The notes: a model not told the origin generated them from the letters alone. A DNA stretch of 64,000 nucleotides from JAXGRD01 sp040766105 (GCA_040766105.1 JAXGRD010000004.1:248001-312000); one strand, 5' to 3'. Shown: positions 31,470 through 41,496, numbered from the stretch's first letter. Program-made: numbers and translations.

Positions 31470-32905
31470 TTTGTCCCTCCTTTTGGAATAGATACGATAA
31501 GCTCAAATTCGGGAAGCTCTGTTACATGAAGGGTCCCTCCCAACGCTTCTAACTTATTTCTCATTTGGGTTATCCCTCCACCCTCTTCAATGGGTTCGTC
31601 AGGCTGCATTCCATTGTTTCGTATCGTCATAAAAAATCCGTTTTCCCTTTGATCTCCGTGAATATAAATATCCGTTGCAAGTCCGTGGCGAACGGCATTT
31701 GTGGTTGCCTCCATGATAATGTCGTTTATGACATGACCCTCCTCACCATCCTCCGGAAATTGTCCCGATATGTGAAGGTCCACTCCCATGGTCTTCATCG
31801 TCTGCTTCATGGCAAATATCTGCGTAGAAATACTTTGATCCATTCCGGTCTCCAAAATATTTTTCAGAAAATCCTGAGAAAAATCTGCCAGAAGATTCTC
31901 ATCGGGAATCTGGTCTTCTCGCAACCCCCGCAGGAGCAAAGCAATTCGCTGTCCCAGTACATCGTGGAAGCGACTCTTAATGCGGAGAGATTCTTCTTCA
32001 TAACAAATATCCTGAATATTGCGGATTGCATCTTGCAGTTCTTCCCCTTTCAATCGCAACTCCTCATTCTTCTTTCTCAGCTCCTCAATTGTTTTCCATT
32101 GTACAGTCACATCCGACGCTGATAGTTGCACGTAAGTCCGTTGTTTAATGTGAATATCCGACTTGGTAAACATGTAAATCCTTCCGTTGGGCACTTGATA
32201 GACCACATCCCCTTCCATGTCCTTTTTTTCACAGCCGGGGAGACAGTTGCCCTCAATTAGTGCCTCCTGATAGAAGTCCTTCCCATTTCGATAGACCCTG
32301 CCCGTCATCAGCACCATCAATTCTTTCATCTTGGTGTTGACCAGCATGGTGAATCCGCTTTCCTTGCAGAACAGAATTCCCGTGTGGAGTGAGTCGATGG
32401 CAATATTGACGGAACTTGCAGAAATATCCTCTTTGATTTCCCTGCGACACAATATAATCATGTGAATTGCTCGCATAATGAAGTATATTTCCACAATACA
32501 AAACAGGATGAGAAACCCCTTCCCCATAGCATCTTCCACAAAGGGAAGCGTCAGTACTGCCACCGGAATAATCAACAGGGGATACCATAGCTTTGTCCCT
32601 TTTGCATTGAGAAGAGCTAAGATGGCTACCAGAGCAAAGACAAGGTATCTTTGCAAAGCCCAATAGGGCTCCGGTCCATAGCCGCCCCCAAGCCTTAACA
32701 TTGCCTCTGCTTGAAGAGCCGCCATGAGTATTACCTGTATCAGTATGGCTATTTCCAACAGATCCCTGCTTTTCATTTCGCGCCAAGTGCTTTCATACCT
32801 GTATAATCCATATACCATTGCAACTGTTTGAGAGATAACACCCATGGCAATCACTATGGGAAATGCCATCTCAAATCCCAAGGGATAAAAATACAAGTCA
32901 GTCAA
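31466..32905 (-). CDS. NarX/DesK-type sensor histidine kinase with multi-helix membrane domain
   Basis: About 479 residues. About six N-terminal membrane helices (roughly 1-170), a PAS-like segment with SLHTGILFCKESGFTMLVN, coiled coil, then the HisKA_3 box SRFHDVLGQRIALLLRGL with the phospho-His, and HATPase_c with NDIIMEATTNAVRHG and EEGGGITQMRNKLEALGGTL. The likely start is TTG 32905, placed 6 bases after AGGAGGTG; a GTG at 32914 lies within that site, and the long frame to 32992 is inside the upstream gene. It overlaps both neighbours by 4-8 bases, so expression is tightly coupled. Confidence 0.88.
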   Translation of the reverse strand: MTDLYFYPLGFEMAFPIVIAMGVISQTVAMVYGLYRYESTWREMKSRDLLEIAILIQVILMAALQAEAMLRLGGGYGPEPYWALQRYLVFALVAILALLNAKGTKLWYPLLIIPVAVLTLPFVEDAMGKGFLILFCIVEIYFIMRAIHMIILCRREIKEDISASSVNIAIDSLHTGILFCKESGFTMLVNTKMKELMVLMTGRVYRNGKDFYQEALIEGNCLPGCEKKDMEGDVVYQVPNGRIYMFTKSDIHIKQRTYVQLSASDVTVQWKTIEELRKKNEELRLKGEELQDAIRNIQDICYEEESLRIKSRFHDVLGQRIALLLRGLREDQIPDENLLADFSQDFLKNILETGMDQSISTQIFAMKQTMKTMGVDLHISGQFPEDGEEGHVINDIIMEATTNAVRHGLATDIYIHGDQRENGFFMTIRNNGMQPDEPIEEGGGITQMRNKLEALGGTLHVTELPEFELIVSIPKGGTK

Positions 32906-35291
32906 TCCACTCACCTCCTTTCGGAAAAGCAAGCTCAATGCCGAATGCATCGTCCAATTCCCGCCTGATGACAACACCGCTTTGCTCTTCAAAGTTCGTC
33001 TGTAAGGAGGTCTCTCTTTGCTCTTGGTCCCTCTCCATCACAGGCCGTAATACCGTCATTCGGGCTTCTCTTTCTCCCATGATTAACCGAGCGATGACCT
33101 TCGTTTCTTCTCTTTCAGTACACTCCCATAATATTTCATAAAGAAAATCGTAAAATAGAGTAACCTGTCTGGATGGCATGGTGTCCTCTCCTTGTACTTG
33201 AATCAATAGAAGGACACCTGCATGTTCAGCGAATTCCGCAAGTTCCTCCAGATAGAAAACCAGATCCTCCGAAGGCAATCGTTCCGATTCTCTTTGTTGG
33301 AACAGCAAATTGCTTCTTCTTTTTATGTAGCACAGAAGTAAGGTGATTTTAGCAATCTCCCGCTTTTGATCTTTCTTCTCGGGAAGATGAAGGATCAAAT
33401 CACTTAGCTCCTCCCGCTTTACGCGGATTTCATTTTCCAACATGGTAGTCAGGCGTAACTTTTCTTCTATTCTTGCCCCACTCTCTCGTACTTCCCTTTC
33501 TTTAGACAGAAGTGCATTGGTCCCTTCTATGCGATGAGAAACTACCTGCAGCTTTTCATAGAGAATGTGCAACTCTCTAATATTCTCTTCCCACAAAACA
33601 AACCCTCCGGGGATGGGGTCCGTGTATATTAATGTGAAGGAATCCTTCTGAACGGCAGATCCGGAAGGCAATATCACCTGCCCATTTTCATCAACAATTT
33701 GCATCTTCAAGTGGGAGTGAGAGAAAAGTCCTTTATACTTTCTGTTGATAGGCAAAAGACCTGTCAACATAATCGTGGCATAGTATAGGATACAAATAAT
33801 TACCGTTGTCATTGTAATATCCGTATCCGTAGCAAAGGGAATGCCCACAACAAAGCCCACTACATATACAAAAATCAACAAATAGAACAGTAAAGGGAAG
33901 ATCATACTGCTCCAGCCGTCACTTTTCCAGGACTTTCTAATGAGGATTACCATGGATGCTAATGTAAAGAGCAAGCTTGATCCAATCACTACAAAGTACA
34001 ACCAATTATAGCTGTAGTCATCGGACCAATTGGGACTGGTCAGATCGATTACAAAAACAAAGTTGTGTAGGTCATTGGTTAGGACACAGATTAATAAAAA
34101 ACAATAAATCACCACGATTGCTCGCTTTGTCTTCCTATGGGAAATTAGTTTGTTGGGATTGTCCAAGGAGTAAGACAGCCACAGCATCGTTATGGGCAAA
34201 GCCAAAAGAAAAATATACATCCCATACCATTGATATCTCTCTACTGTATCCCCCATAATTGTTTGGTATTTGATAAACCGCAATAGCAACCAACCTATGA
34301 GAACACTTGCGGAAATAAAAAGTATTTTACGTATGTATGCATCCAATATTCGACGCAACACAAATCCAAAGAAAATAATGACTGCAACCATGAGAAATAT
34401 GATCACCATATTGTGCTCATATGCGTTAGCCGAACGATATAAATAGGTACCTTGCACATTCCTTCGGAACTCTGATGCATATTTTAGTGTCTGTTCATTA
34501 AAGAGCGTCGGATCAGACACACGTTGTGCCGGAGAATAATCACCTTCTGAAGGGTAGTTGGGATTCTGAGTTCGTCCATCGATGAGTCGATACCCTGCAC
34601 TGAGCAATTGATCATCCATATCTAAGGGGAAGAGAATCTGGTTTTCTGAAAGAATTCCCTTTTCGTAGGTCAAGGTTCCTTCCTCCGGTACGACAATCTC
34701 CAAGTTTCGACCCTGAGAAGCAAGGGCAACTGCGTAATAATCGTAACAAATCAAAACGGGAGCTTCCGGGTTATCCAAGGATAGCATCCCGTTTTTTCGA
34801 AGCCCGCCCAACAATTTCAGAGTGCTGTGGCTTAAGAAATCTTCTTCCCCTAAGCCGAAACAGATGGCAGCCATTAACATTCTTCCGCTGCCAGGCCCTG
34901 TAACCCACTCCATATATCCGATCTCTTCTTCGCTCTTTAGTAAATCCCTCCAGCCGGAAATTTCCACATCAGTTTGATCTCGATCCACGGCTATGACCAC
35001 CGTGGTCAAGTATTGCGGATACCAATGGCTTGCAAAACCATTTTCCATGGCGACTGTAGCATGGACATCATAGGCTTCGCATCCGGCACCTAAACTGAGA
35101 TAGTAGTAAATGTTGTATTGAGAAAAGGCCCCGGTATAATTAGGTGCACCTAAAAGCACGACATCCCCATAGGGAGATGCCGGATAGTCGGCAAAATATA
35201 TCTTGCTTTCCTCATTATTTGCACACCCAAAAAGCAATGTAACTAAAAATAGTAGCAAAACTAAGATTTTCGCTCGTCTCATTTTACTCAT
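32898..35291 (-). CDS. Lipobox sensor protein: periplasmic-binding-like domain, 7-TM region, degenerate kinase core
   Basis: A 797-residue membrane protein. Signal with lipobox LLFGC (Cys 23), an extracytoplasmic domain of about 280 residues resembling ABC solute-binding proteins, then about seven helices (residues roughly 290-520), a coiled coil (about 560-640) and a C-terminal part that ends DDAFGIELAFPKGGEW, like the last strand of a HATPase domain. I see no phospho-His box and no N or G boxes, so it is probably not an active kinase. It is translationally coupled to the histidine kinase and regulator below it. I infer a ligand sensor that feeds the downstream kinase. I do not know a named family for the full architecture. 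Confidence 0.7.
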   Translation of the reverse strand: MSKMRRAKILVLLLFLVTLLFGCANNEESKIYFADYPASPYGDVVLLGAPNYTGAFSQYNIYYYLSLGAGCEAYDVHATVAMENGFASHWYPQYLTTVVIAVDRDQTDVEISGWRDLLKSEEEIGYMEWVTGPGSGRMLMAAICFGLGEEDFLSHSTLKLLGGLRKNGMLSLDNPEAPVLICYDYYAVALASQGRNLEIVVPEEGTLTYEKGILSENQILFPLDMDDQLLSAGYRLIDGRTQNPNYPSEGDYSPAQRVSDPTLFNEQTLKYASEFRRNVQGTYLYRSANAYEHNMVIIFLMVAVIIFFGFVLRRILDAYIRKILFISASVLIGWLLLRFIKYQTIMGDTVERYQWYGMYIFLLALPITMLWLSYSLDNPNKLISHRKTKRAIVVIYCFLLICVLTNDLHNFVFVIDLTSPNWSDDYSYNWLYFVVIGSSLLFTLASMVILIRKSWKSDGWSSMIFPLLFYLLIFVYVVGFVVGIPFATDTDITMTTVIICILYYATIMLTGLLPINRKYKGLFSHSHLKMQIVDENGQVILPSGSAVQKDSFTLIYTDPIPGGFVLWEENIRELHILYEKLQVVSHRIEGTNALLSKEREVRESGARIEEKLRLTTMLENEIRVKREELSDLILHLPEKKDQKREIAKITLLLCYIKRRSNLLFQQRESERLPSEDLVFYLEELAEFAEHAGVLLLIQVQGEDTMPSRQVTLFYDFLYEILWECTEREETKVIARLIMGEREARMTVLRPVMERDQEQRETSLQTNFEEQSGVVIRRELDDAFGIELAFPKGGEWID

Positions 35292-35310
35292 ACCGACACC
35301 CTCTATCGTA

Positions 35311-36402
35311 CTACGAGTATATCATATTTCCCAACAGGTCAACGATTCTTTTTTTTGTTTTATAAAGAATGGCGCTCTCCGGGTCAACCTCCATGAGTTT
35401 TTTTACTTCCTCCACTCCTTCGGACATGCTGAGCTTCTCCATATCCATATCTTTTTCTATGAGAAGAGAATACTCCTTTCCAAGGACTCTCTTTTCTGTC
35501 GTAGCCACTGCCAACTTCCCCAGATCACAACAAATCCATCCCCTGCCCATCTCTGATGCCGCCTCCGCCAAAGTGCCGGAACCGCAGAAAAAGTCAGCAC
35601 ATAGGTCTCCGGGATCCGTGCTGCTCTGGATAATCTTGAGAAGAAGTGCCAATGGCTTTTGGGTTGCATATCCGGTTCTCTCCCCTGATGTTCGACCCAC
35701 CATGTCAATCTGCCACACATCTTTTTCGTTGACCATGGTGTACCATCCGCCTTCATCGTGGAACTCCTCCACCCCTTTGAAGCCATAGGGCTTTCCTTGC
35801 CGGTTGTAGGACTTTTCCTTTCCGCCGTTGAACTTATATTTCCCCGACTTGCTGTATAGAAGGATGGTATCGTGCTTTCTGGAAAAACGCTTTCTACTGC
35901 TGCCGCCGGATTTATACTGCCATATGATTTCATTGACGAATTGATCCCTGCCGAATATTTCGTCCATCATGACCCTCACATAATGGACCGCATGCCAGTC
36001 CAAGTGAAGCCAAATCAATCCATCATCGGCAAGAAGTTCTCGCATGTAAAATAAACGAACGCAGAGCATTCGCAGGTATTCCTCTATTTCATGGGTCCAA
36101 ATATCATCGTAGGCGGGAACCTTTATGGAGCGCAGTTCAGGGCATTCCTTGGAGCGAATGTTTACCGTAGCCGAGTACTTGCTGCGAGAAAAGAAGGGCG
36201 GATCGCTATAGATCATCTGCAACCTTCCCCTGAGATTCTTTTTCTCTGCCAGATATGACATGAAGGAGAGGTTATCGCCCAAAGCCAATAGGTTGTCACC
36301 GGTGCCGAAAGATTCCACTTCAAAGAATTGGCCGCCTTTCGCATTTTCCAGTTTAGCCCTGCTTTCGTCGACGATAGCCGGCAGTTTTCTGATTAAACTC
36401 AT
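35311..36402 (-). CDS. Orphan DNA methyltransferase (adenine-N6 or cytosine-N4)
   Basis: A 363-residue SAM-dependent DNA methyltransferase. The catalytic motif IV is MIYSDPPFFS and the SAM-binding motif I, near the C-terminus, is ADFFCGSGTLAEAA; this order (IV before I) is the beta class. TQKPLALLLKIIQSSTDPGD is typical of type III/Mod-like enzymes. No restriction gene is adjacent, so it is an orphan here. It overlaps the ygiQ 3' end by 50 bases. Recognition sequence unknown. Ends in TAG. Confidence 0.88.
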   Translation of the reverse strand: MSLIRKLPAIVDESRAKLENAKGGQFFEVESFGTGDNLLALGDNLSFMSYLAEKKNLRGRLQMIYSDPPFFSRSKYSATVNIRSKECPELRSIKVPAYDDIWTHEIEEYLRMLCVRLFYMRELLADDGLIWLHLDWHAVHYVRVMMDEIFGRDQFVNEIIWQYKSGGSSRKRFSRKHDTILLYSKSGKYKFNGGKEKSYNRQGKPYGFKGVEEFHDEGGWYTMVNEKDVWQIDMVGRTSGERTGYATQKPLALLLKIIQSSTDPGDLCADFFCGSGTLAEAASEMGRGWICCDLGKLAVATTEKRVLGKEYSLLIEKDMDMEKLSMSEGVEEVKKLMEVDPESAILYKTKKRIVDLLGNMIYS

Positions 36403-38161
36403 CTTGTCTCCCTACTTTTTCCAAGGCCTTTCTGACCAATTCACGGTTTTCTCTCTTATGGAAGTGTAGCAGTGCCCGTTGCATTTTTTTCTCTTCCATG
36501 GTTTTCGCCACGTAAACCTTCTTCTTTGTGAAGGGGTCCATCTCCGTATAATACATGCAGGTAGCCAGCGTTCCCGGTGTGGGATAGAAATCCTGGACTT
36601 GGTCGGGTACAAAGCCGGTTTCCGCCAAATACAGTGCCAAATCCACGGCGTCATCTATGGTGCTCCCGGGATGAGAAGAGATAAAGTAGGGGATGAGGAA
36701 TTGCTTCTTCCCCATTTCCTCATTGATCTTGTAATACTTTTGGGAGAATCGTTCAAAGACTTCTTTTCCGGGCTTTCTCATATGGCGCAGTACGTTGGGA
36801 GAAATATGCTCCGGTGCCACCTTCAGAGTGCCACTTACATGGTGCCTACACAGCTCCTGCAAAAACGTATCATCAGGGTCTGCCATAATATAGTCATATC
36901 GAAGGCCGGAGCGAATAAAGACCTTCTTAATTCCGGGAAGATTTCTAATCTGCCGAAGGGTTTCCAAATACTCCTTGTGATCCACCTGTAATTGATTGCA
37001 TGGTTGAGGGTAGAGGCAGTCCTTATGGGTACAAATGCCGTCCCTTATCTGTTTTTTGCAGGAAGGAGATGTGAAGTTCGCTGTAGGCCCCCCTACATCG
37101 TGAATATAGCCTTTAAAGTCCTCCATGGTCGTCAGTTTCTTCGCCTCTCGGAGAACAGAATCACGGCTCCTGCTCCTCACCTGCTTCCCTTGGTGATAGG
37201 TCAAGGCACAGAAAGCACAACCGCCAAAGCAGCCTCTGTTTTGGATGATGCCAAACTTCACTTCCTTTATGGCCGGGACACCCCCATCTTTTTCATAGGA
37301 TGGATGGTAATTTCCTTCATAGGGGAGTTCATATACGTCGTCCAAGTCCTGTCCTTCCAAGGGCTCTTGTGGTGGATTCTGTACTATATATGTGTGCTCA
37401 TCATAGGGTTCGATGAGCTTTTTGCCACTGACCGCATCTTGATTCTCGTACTGTTTCAAAAAGCTTTCGCCGTACTTCTTCTTAGAGGATAGGATTTGGG
37501 AAAAAGACGGCAGCAGCAATGCGATTCCGCTTTTGATCTCCTCTTCGGATAGCTCCCCTGTCCGAAAGCAGGTTCCCCTTATCCAGCCCATATCTTTTAT
37601 GTCAATTCCCGAGTCCAGTGCATCGGCGATTTCCACTACTGCTTTTTCGCCCATACCATAGATGAGAAGATCCGCCTTACTGTCCAATAGGATGGATCGT
37701 CTCACTTTGTCATCCCAATAATCGTAGTGGCCAAATCTTCTCAGGCTCGCCTCCAAACCGCCAATAATGACAGGCACACCCTTATATGCCTCACGTGCAC
37801 GATTGCTGTATACGATGACCGCTCTGTCGGGCCTCTTCCCCGTCTTGCCCCCGGGAGAGTAGGTATCCTTGCTGCGTCGGTGCTTTGCCACAGAAAAATG
37901 ATTTACCATGGAATCCACGTTCCCCCCGTTAATGAGGAATCCCAATCGCGGCCTGCCGAATCGCTTGAAATCCTCTGCATCCTTCCAAGATGGCTGTGAC
38001 AATATGGCAACCTTGTATCCGTAACGCTCCAATAGCCTGCTGATAATTGCCGTACCAAAAGAGGGGTGATCCACATAGGCATCCCCCGTTACAAGTACGA
38101 AATCCGGCTGTTTCCAGCCCAACGCATCCATTTCTCTCTTTGTTATTGGCAGAAAAGACAT
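36353..38161 (-). CDS. YgiQ-family radical SAM protein
   Basis: A 602-residue radical SAM enzyme. N-terminal DUF3362-linked region MSFLPITKREMDALGWKQPD, radical SAM cluster motif GCFGGCAFCALTYHQGK, and C-terminal YFISSHPGSTIDDAVDLALY. ATG 38161 follows GGAG in the end of the BMP gene; the longer start at 38239 is inside that gene. YgiQ proteins are widespread in anaerobes; the reaction is not established. Confidence 0.93.
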   Translation of the reverse strand: MSFLPITKREMDALGWKQPDFVLVTGDAYVDHPSFGTAIISRLLERYGYKVAILSQPSWKDAEDFKRFGRPRLGFLINGGNVDSMVNHFSVAKHRRSKDTYSPGGKTGKRPDRAVIVYSNRAREAYKGVPVIIGGLEASLRRFGHYDYWDDKVRRSILLDSKADLLIYGMGEKAVVEIADALDSGIDIKDMGWIRGTCFRTGELSEEEIKSGIALLLPSFSQILSSKKKYGESFLKQYENQDAVSGKKLIEPYDEHTYIVQNPPQEPLEGQDLDDVYELPYEGNYHPSYEKDGGVPAIKEVKFGIIQNRGCFGGCAFCALTYHQGKQVRSRSRDSVLREAKKLTTMEDFKGYIHDVGGPTANFTSPSCKKQIRDGICTHKDCLYPQPCNQLQVDHKEYLETLRQIRNLPGIKKVFIRSGLRYDYIMADPDDTFLQELCRHHVSGTLKVAPEHISPNVLRHMRKPGKEVFERFSQKYYKINEEMGKKQFLIPYFISSHPGSTIDDAVDLALYLAETGFVPDQVQDFYPTPGTLATCMYYTEMDPFTKKKVYVAKTMEEKKMQRALLHFHKRENRELVRKALEKVGRQDEFNQKTAGYRRRKQG

Positions 38162-38162
38162 A

Positions 38163-39173
38163 TCATAACTCCGGTGGAACAAAGTCAGCAGCCGTCTTCC
38201 CATCGTAAGGAACGACCACATCCCCCTTGGCAATGGCATCTTGCCATCCTTGGATGTTTTCCTTCACAGCGGGAGGCAAATTCCCTGCATTATCGCTGAG
38301 AACCAAACCCTCGTTATCCAAATTATAGGCAACGGTCTCTCCCTTTAGCTTTCCTTTCAGTGCCTTTCCAATCTCCTCATATACCGCTTTATCGGCTCGC
38401 TTTACAACGGAACACAGCACCTGTTTTGAATCCAATCCCGACTGGTCTCGTTCCGAACCGATGACCCAGAACTTTTCTTCTCCGGCAAGATCTATGACTC
38501 CCAGACCGCCTTTGCCGGCACTTTGGAATATCACGTCCACACCTGCTTCTCTCTGCTTTTTTGCTGCCGCAACCGCTTCGCCTTCACCGGTATAGCTACC
38601 GGTATATTCTGCAAGCACTTGTGCCTCAGGATTGACCGTCTTCACACCGGCTGTAAAGCCGTACTGATATTTTTCCTTATTGGGGCCCTTAATCCCTCCA
38701 ATAAAGCCGATTTTTCCACTCTTGCTCACATTGGCAGCTGCAATTCCCGCCAAGAAGGACGCTTCTTGTTCCGCAAAGGAAATACAAGTTACGTTTTCCA
38801 ACTCCGACTGTCCGTCCACCAAAATAAATTGTGCATCGGGATACTTGGTTGCCATGGTTTCCGTTGCACTTGTCAATTCAGAACCGGCGCATACCACAAC
38901 TACTGCATCGTCCTGAATTGCCGTTTCAATGTTGACTGCGTAATCCTCAACGCTTTGGGATTCCAAGCATCGAATATCAATGTCCTCTTCTTCCCTGGCC
39001 ATTTCACATCCGGCCCAAACCAAGTCGTTGAACCCTTGGTCTCCTAAGCCGGCAGTATCCGACACCATGACCACCAATGGCTTTATTTTGACTGTGTCAT
39101 TTTCGGGGCCTTGGCATGCAGCCATAGAAACAGCCAATATCACTATGAGTATGAGCATTAACGTTCTTTTCAT
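38163..39173 (-). CDS. BMP-family (basic membrane protein) substrate-binding lipoprotein
   Basis: A 336-residue extracytoplasmic lipoprotein, signal MKRTLMLILIVILAVS with lipobox MAAC. The BMP/PnrA fold shows VSDTAGLGDQGFNDLVWAG, IGFIGGIKGPNKEKYQYGF and VIFQSAGKGGLGVIDLA. These proteins bind purine nucleosides for ABC importers, but no permease or ATPase gene is next to it, so its transporter is elsewhere. It lies 16 bases after the nitrilase. Confidence 0.9.
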   Translation of the reverse strand: MKRTLMLILIVILAVSMAACQGPENDTVKIKPLVVMVSDTAGLGDQGFNDLVWAGCEMAREEEDIDIRCLESQSVEDYAVNIETAIQDDAVVVVCAGSELTSATETMATKYPDAQFILVDGQSELENVTCISFAEQEASFLAGIAAANVSKSGKIGFIGGIKGPNKEKYQYGFTAGVKTVNPEAQVLAEYTGSYTGEGEAVAAAKKQREAGVDVIFQSAGKGGLGVIDLAGEEKFWVIGSERDQSGLDSKQVLCSVVKRADKAVYEEIGKALKGKLKGETVAYNLDNEGLVLSDNAGNLPPAVKENIQGWQDAIAKGDVVVPYDGKTAADFVPPEL

Positions 39174-39189
39174 TACGATTCTCCCGCCT

Positions 39190-39996
39190 CTAATAAAGCT
39201 CTTCTCGCCTATGTTTCAGCAGTGGAAGTTGGCTTCTGATGCTGTCCACATAATCTGTGTCAATATGACAAAACAATATTTGTTCCTTTTCATCGGCAGC
39301 TGCAACCACCTTTCCCCAAGGATCCACTACCATGGAATGTCCATAGGCCGTATACTTTCCGTTTTCTGCTCTTGCAGGAGCCGCCGCCGCAAAGTAAACC
39401 TGATTGTCCAAAGCCCTGGCTCTCATGGTCAGTTCCCAATGGGCCGGACCCGTTGTCATGTTGAAGGCCGCAGGAAGGACAATTAATTCGGCGCCCTCCA
39501 AGGCCATTTTTCGCATCATTTCAGGGAAGCGCACATCGTAACATATGGCAACCCCAACCTTACAATACTCCGTATCCACAACTGTACTACAACCACCGGG
39601 TGTCAAAGTCTCCGATTCCTTGAAGCAAATACCCCCCTCAATCTCTACGTCAAATAGATGGGCCTTTCGGTGTTTTCCTATAAGTACACCCTTTGTGTCG
39701 AAGATATAGCTGGTGTTGTAGACCTGATCCTCTTCCAGCTCCGGTATGCTCCCACCAATGAGATACACCTTATTGGCGGCGGCAAGGTTGGACAAATGCT
39801 TCACCGTTTCACCGTCCTCCGGCTCCGCATATTCCCGAAAACAGTCCACCGAATAAGGGCAGTTCCACATTTCCGGAAGAACCACTATTTTGGCACCTGC
39901 TTCCGCTGCCTCAGTCACCATGGTCTTCATCTTTTCCCTTGCTTTATTTTTATCCCCCTCTTCTGCCATTTGGCATAGGGCAATCTTGAATTTCAT
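39190..39996 (-). CDS. Carbon-nitrogen hydrolase (omega-amidase / NIT2-like)
   Basis: A 268-residue nitrilase-superfamily enzyme. The catalytic triad is visible: Glu in IVVLPEMWNCPYS, Lys in GKHRKAHLFDVEI and Cys in VGVAICYDVRFPEMM. Length and the PAAFNMTTGPAHWELTMRAR segment fit omega-amidase, which deamidates 2-oxoglutaramate/2-oxosuccinamate. Other small amides are possible. It overlaps the Nudix gene by 4 bases. Ends in TAG. Confidence 0.9.
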   Translation of the reverse strand: MKFKIALCQMAEEGDKNKAREKMKTMVTEAAEAGAKIVVLPEMWNCPYSVDCFREYAEPEDGETVKHLSNLAAANKVYLIGGSIPELEEDQVYNTSYIFDTKGVLIGKHRKAHLFDVEIEGGICFKESETLTPGGCSTVVDTEYCKVGVAICYDVRFPEMMRKMALEGAELIVLPAAFNMTTGPAHWELTMRARALDNQVYFAAAAPARAENGKYTAYGHSMVVDPWGKVVAAADEKEQILFCHIDTDYVDSIRSQLPLLKHRREELY

Positions 39997-40616
39997 CGCT
40001 TTTCCCCCTTCAGCACTTGAATGAAGTTATGAGTGATTCGTGCAGTAATCCCCCAAATCACCTTGTCCTCAAATTGATAGATGGGGATATCCGCCTTTCC
40101 CTGTCGGAATCGATATCCCTCTTGGAAATCAATCTTCTCATAGGGAAAACCATCATCCACCTTCGGCATCATATCCATGTAGTGCATCTCCGGTGGATTT
40201 TCCATAAGGTACTCCAACGGCACCAAAAATGTCGACTCCACTTCATGGGTGTTTAGGTCCATGTTGGTGATATCCAGCTCTCCCAAGTAACAATAGATGG
40301 TAAAATTGGAAACCGTGTACAGGGTATCCAGTTTGCTGACCACGCGAATGGCTTCTCGCTCCACACCCAACTCTTCACAGGTTTCTCTCGCCGCACACTG
40401 AAGAGGCGTTTCCCCCTCTTCCATGGCGCCTCCGGGAAAACATATTTCCCCCGGCTGCCGCAGCAATCGCTTCCCTCTCACCTCATAGAGTAGAGACCAT
40501 CCCCCTTCGTAGGCTACCAGCGGAACCAGCACCGCAAAAAACTTGTGGTCGCCCACCGTGGAAGTTCTCCTATGACGAAAGATGCCTTCGATTTTTTCCA
40601 TGTTAATTTTTTGCAT
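39993..40616 (-). CDS. Nudix hydrolase, probable CoA pyrophosphatase
   Basis: A 207-residue Nudix protein. The Nudix box GX5EX7REUXEEXGU is intact: GAMEEGETPLQCAARETCEE then LGV. The upstream segment LLRQPGEICFPGGAMEEGE fits the CoA pyrophosphatase (NUDT7/YeaB) subgroup. It hydrolyses nucleoside diphosphates linked to another moiety, probably CoA or acyl-CoA. It overlaps both neighbours. Confidence 0.88.
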   Translation of the reverse strand: MQKINMEKIEGIFRHRRTSTVGDHKFFAVLVPLVAYEGGWSLLYEVRGKRLLRQPGEICFPGGAMEEGETPLQCAARETCEELGVEREAIRVVSKLDTLYTVSNFTIYCYLGELDITNMDLNTHEVESTFLVPLEYLMENPPEMHYMDMMPKVDDGFPYEKIDFQEGYRFRQGKADIPIYQFEDKVIWGITARITHNFIQVLKGEKR

Positions 40617-41496
40617 TTTGTAGACTTCCCTTTTTGTTTTCTCTTAGATTGATATAGGATGCAACGAGGATCAACAGGATTCCCAAAAAGGTGCTCCATA
40701 ATAGTGTCTCCCCTAAAATAATCACCGCAAAGGCAGGTGCAATCGCCGGCTTAATGAAGAATGCTACCGATCCTGTAGTGGCATCGGAGTATTTAATGGC
40801 TTGGAAAAAGGCCCAGTAGCCCATACCCGTAACAAATAAACTGATGTATACCACGAGAAGAACATTCTCCCCGACCCCTGCTATCACCGGCTTGCCCAGG
40901 GCAATGATGATGATTAATAGAATTGCCGACCCCATGAGGAAGCTGATGCTGGTCTGCGCCATAATGCCGATTTTTCGGATGCTCTTCTTCCCCATAACCG
41001 TATAGGCACTAAAGGAAATTGCTCCCAGAAAGGAGTAGGTCATGCCGATAAAGGTATTCCCCTCTTGCAAGTCCCAAGGCCGCATCATGAAGACGATTCC
41101 CACCAAGCCAATAAAAAAAGCAATTCCCTTTGCTCGGTTCATTTTTTCACCGGCAAAAAAGTGAGCAATAATCATAGTGGACAGAGGATTGAAACAGAAG
41201 ATAACCGCAGCAGTGGATGCGGTGGAATACACGATTCCCAATTGAAAAAACATCATGCTAATGGGAATGCAAACGATGCCCAAAAGCAAGAGCCATCCCA
41301 GGTCCTTACCATCAATTTTAATATTCTTTTGTTTTACCTCAAGGATTGCCAAAGGTAAAAGTAGCAGTCCACCGATGGCAAACCGCAGAAACGTCAGCTG
41401 AAAGGCATCCAATCCGCCACCCGCAACTTTAAGGGCAACTTCCATCGTTCCAAACAGAAATGCAGCCAGCCCGACGTACACAAAAACTTTATTCAT
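40603..41496 (-). CDS. EamA/DMT-family transporter
   Basis: A 297-residue ten-helix drug/metabolite transporter with two EamA repeats (each about 140 residues; the first begins VFVYVGLAAFLFGTMEVALK, the second around FIGMTYSFLGAISFSAYTVM). It overlaps the Nudix gene by 14 bases. Substrate unknown. Confidence 0.9.
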   Translation of the reverse strand: MNKVFVYVGLAAFLFGTMEVALKVAGGGLDAFQLTFLRFAIGGLLLLPLAILEVKQKNIKIDGKDLGWLLLLGIVCIPISMMFFQLGIVYSTASTAAVIFCFNPLSTMIIAHFFAGEKMNRAKGIAFFIGLVGIVFMMRPWDLQEGNTFIGMTYSFLGAISFSAYTVMGKKSIRKIGIMAQTSISFLMGSAILLIIIIALGKPVIAGVGENVLLVVYISLFVTGMGYWAFFQAIKYSDATTGSVAFFIKPAIAPAFAVIILGETLLWSTFLGILLILVASYINLRENKKGSLQNAKN

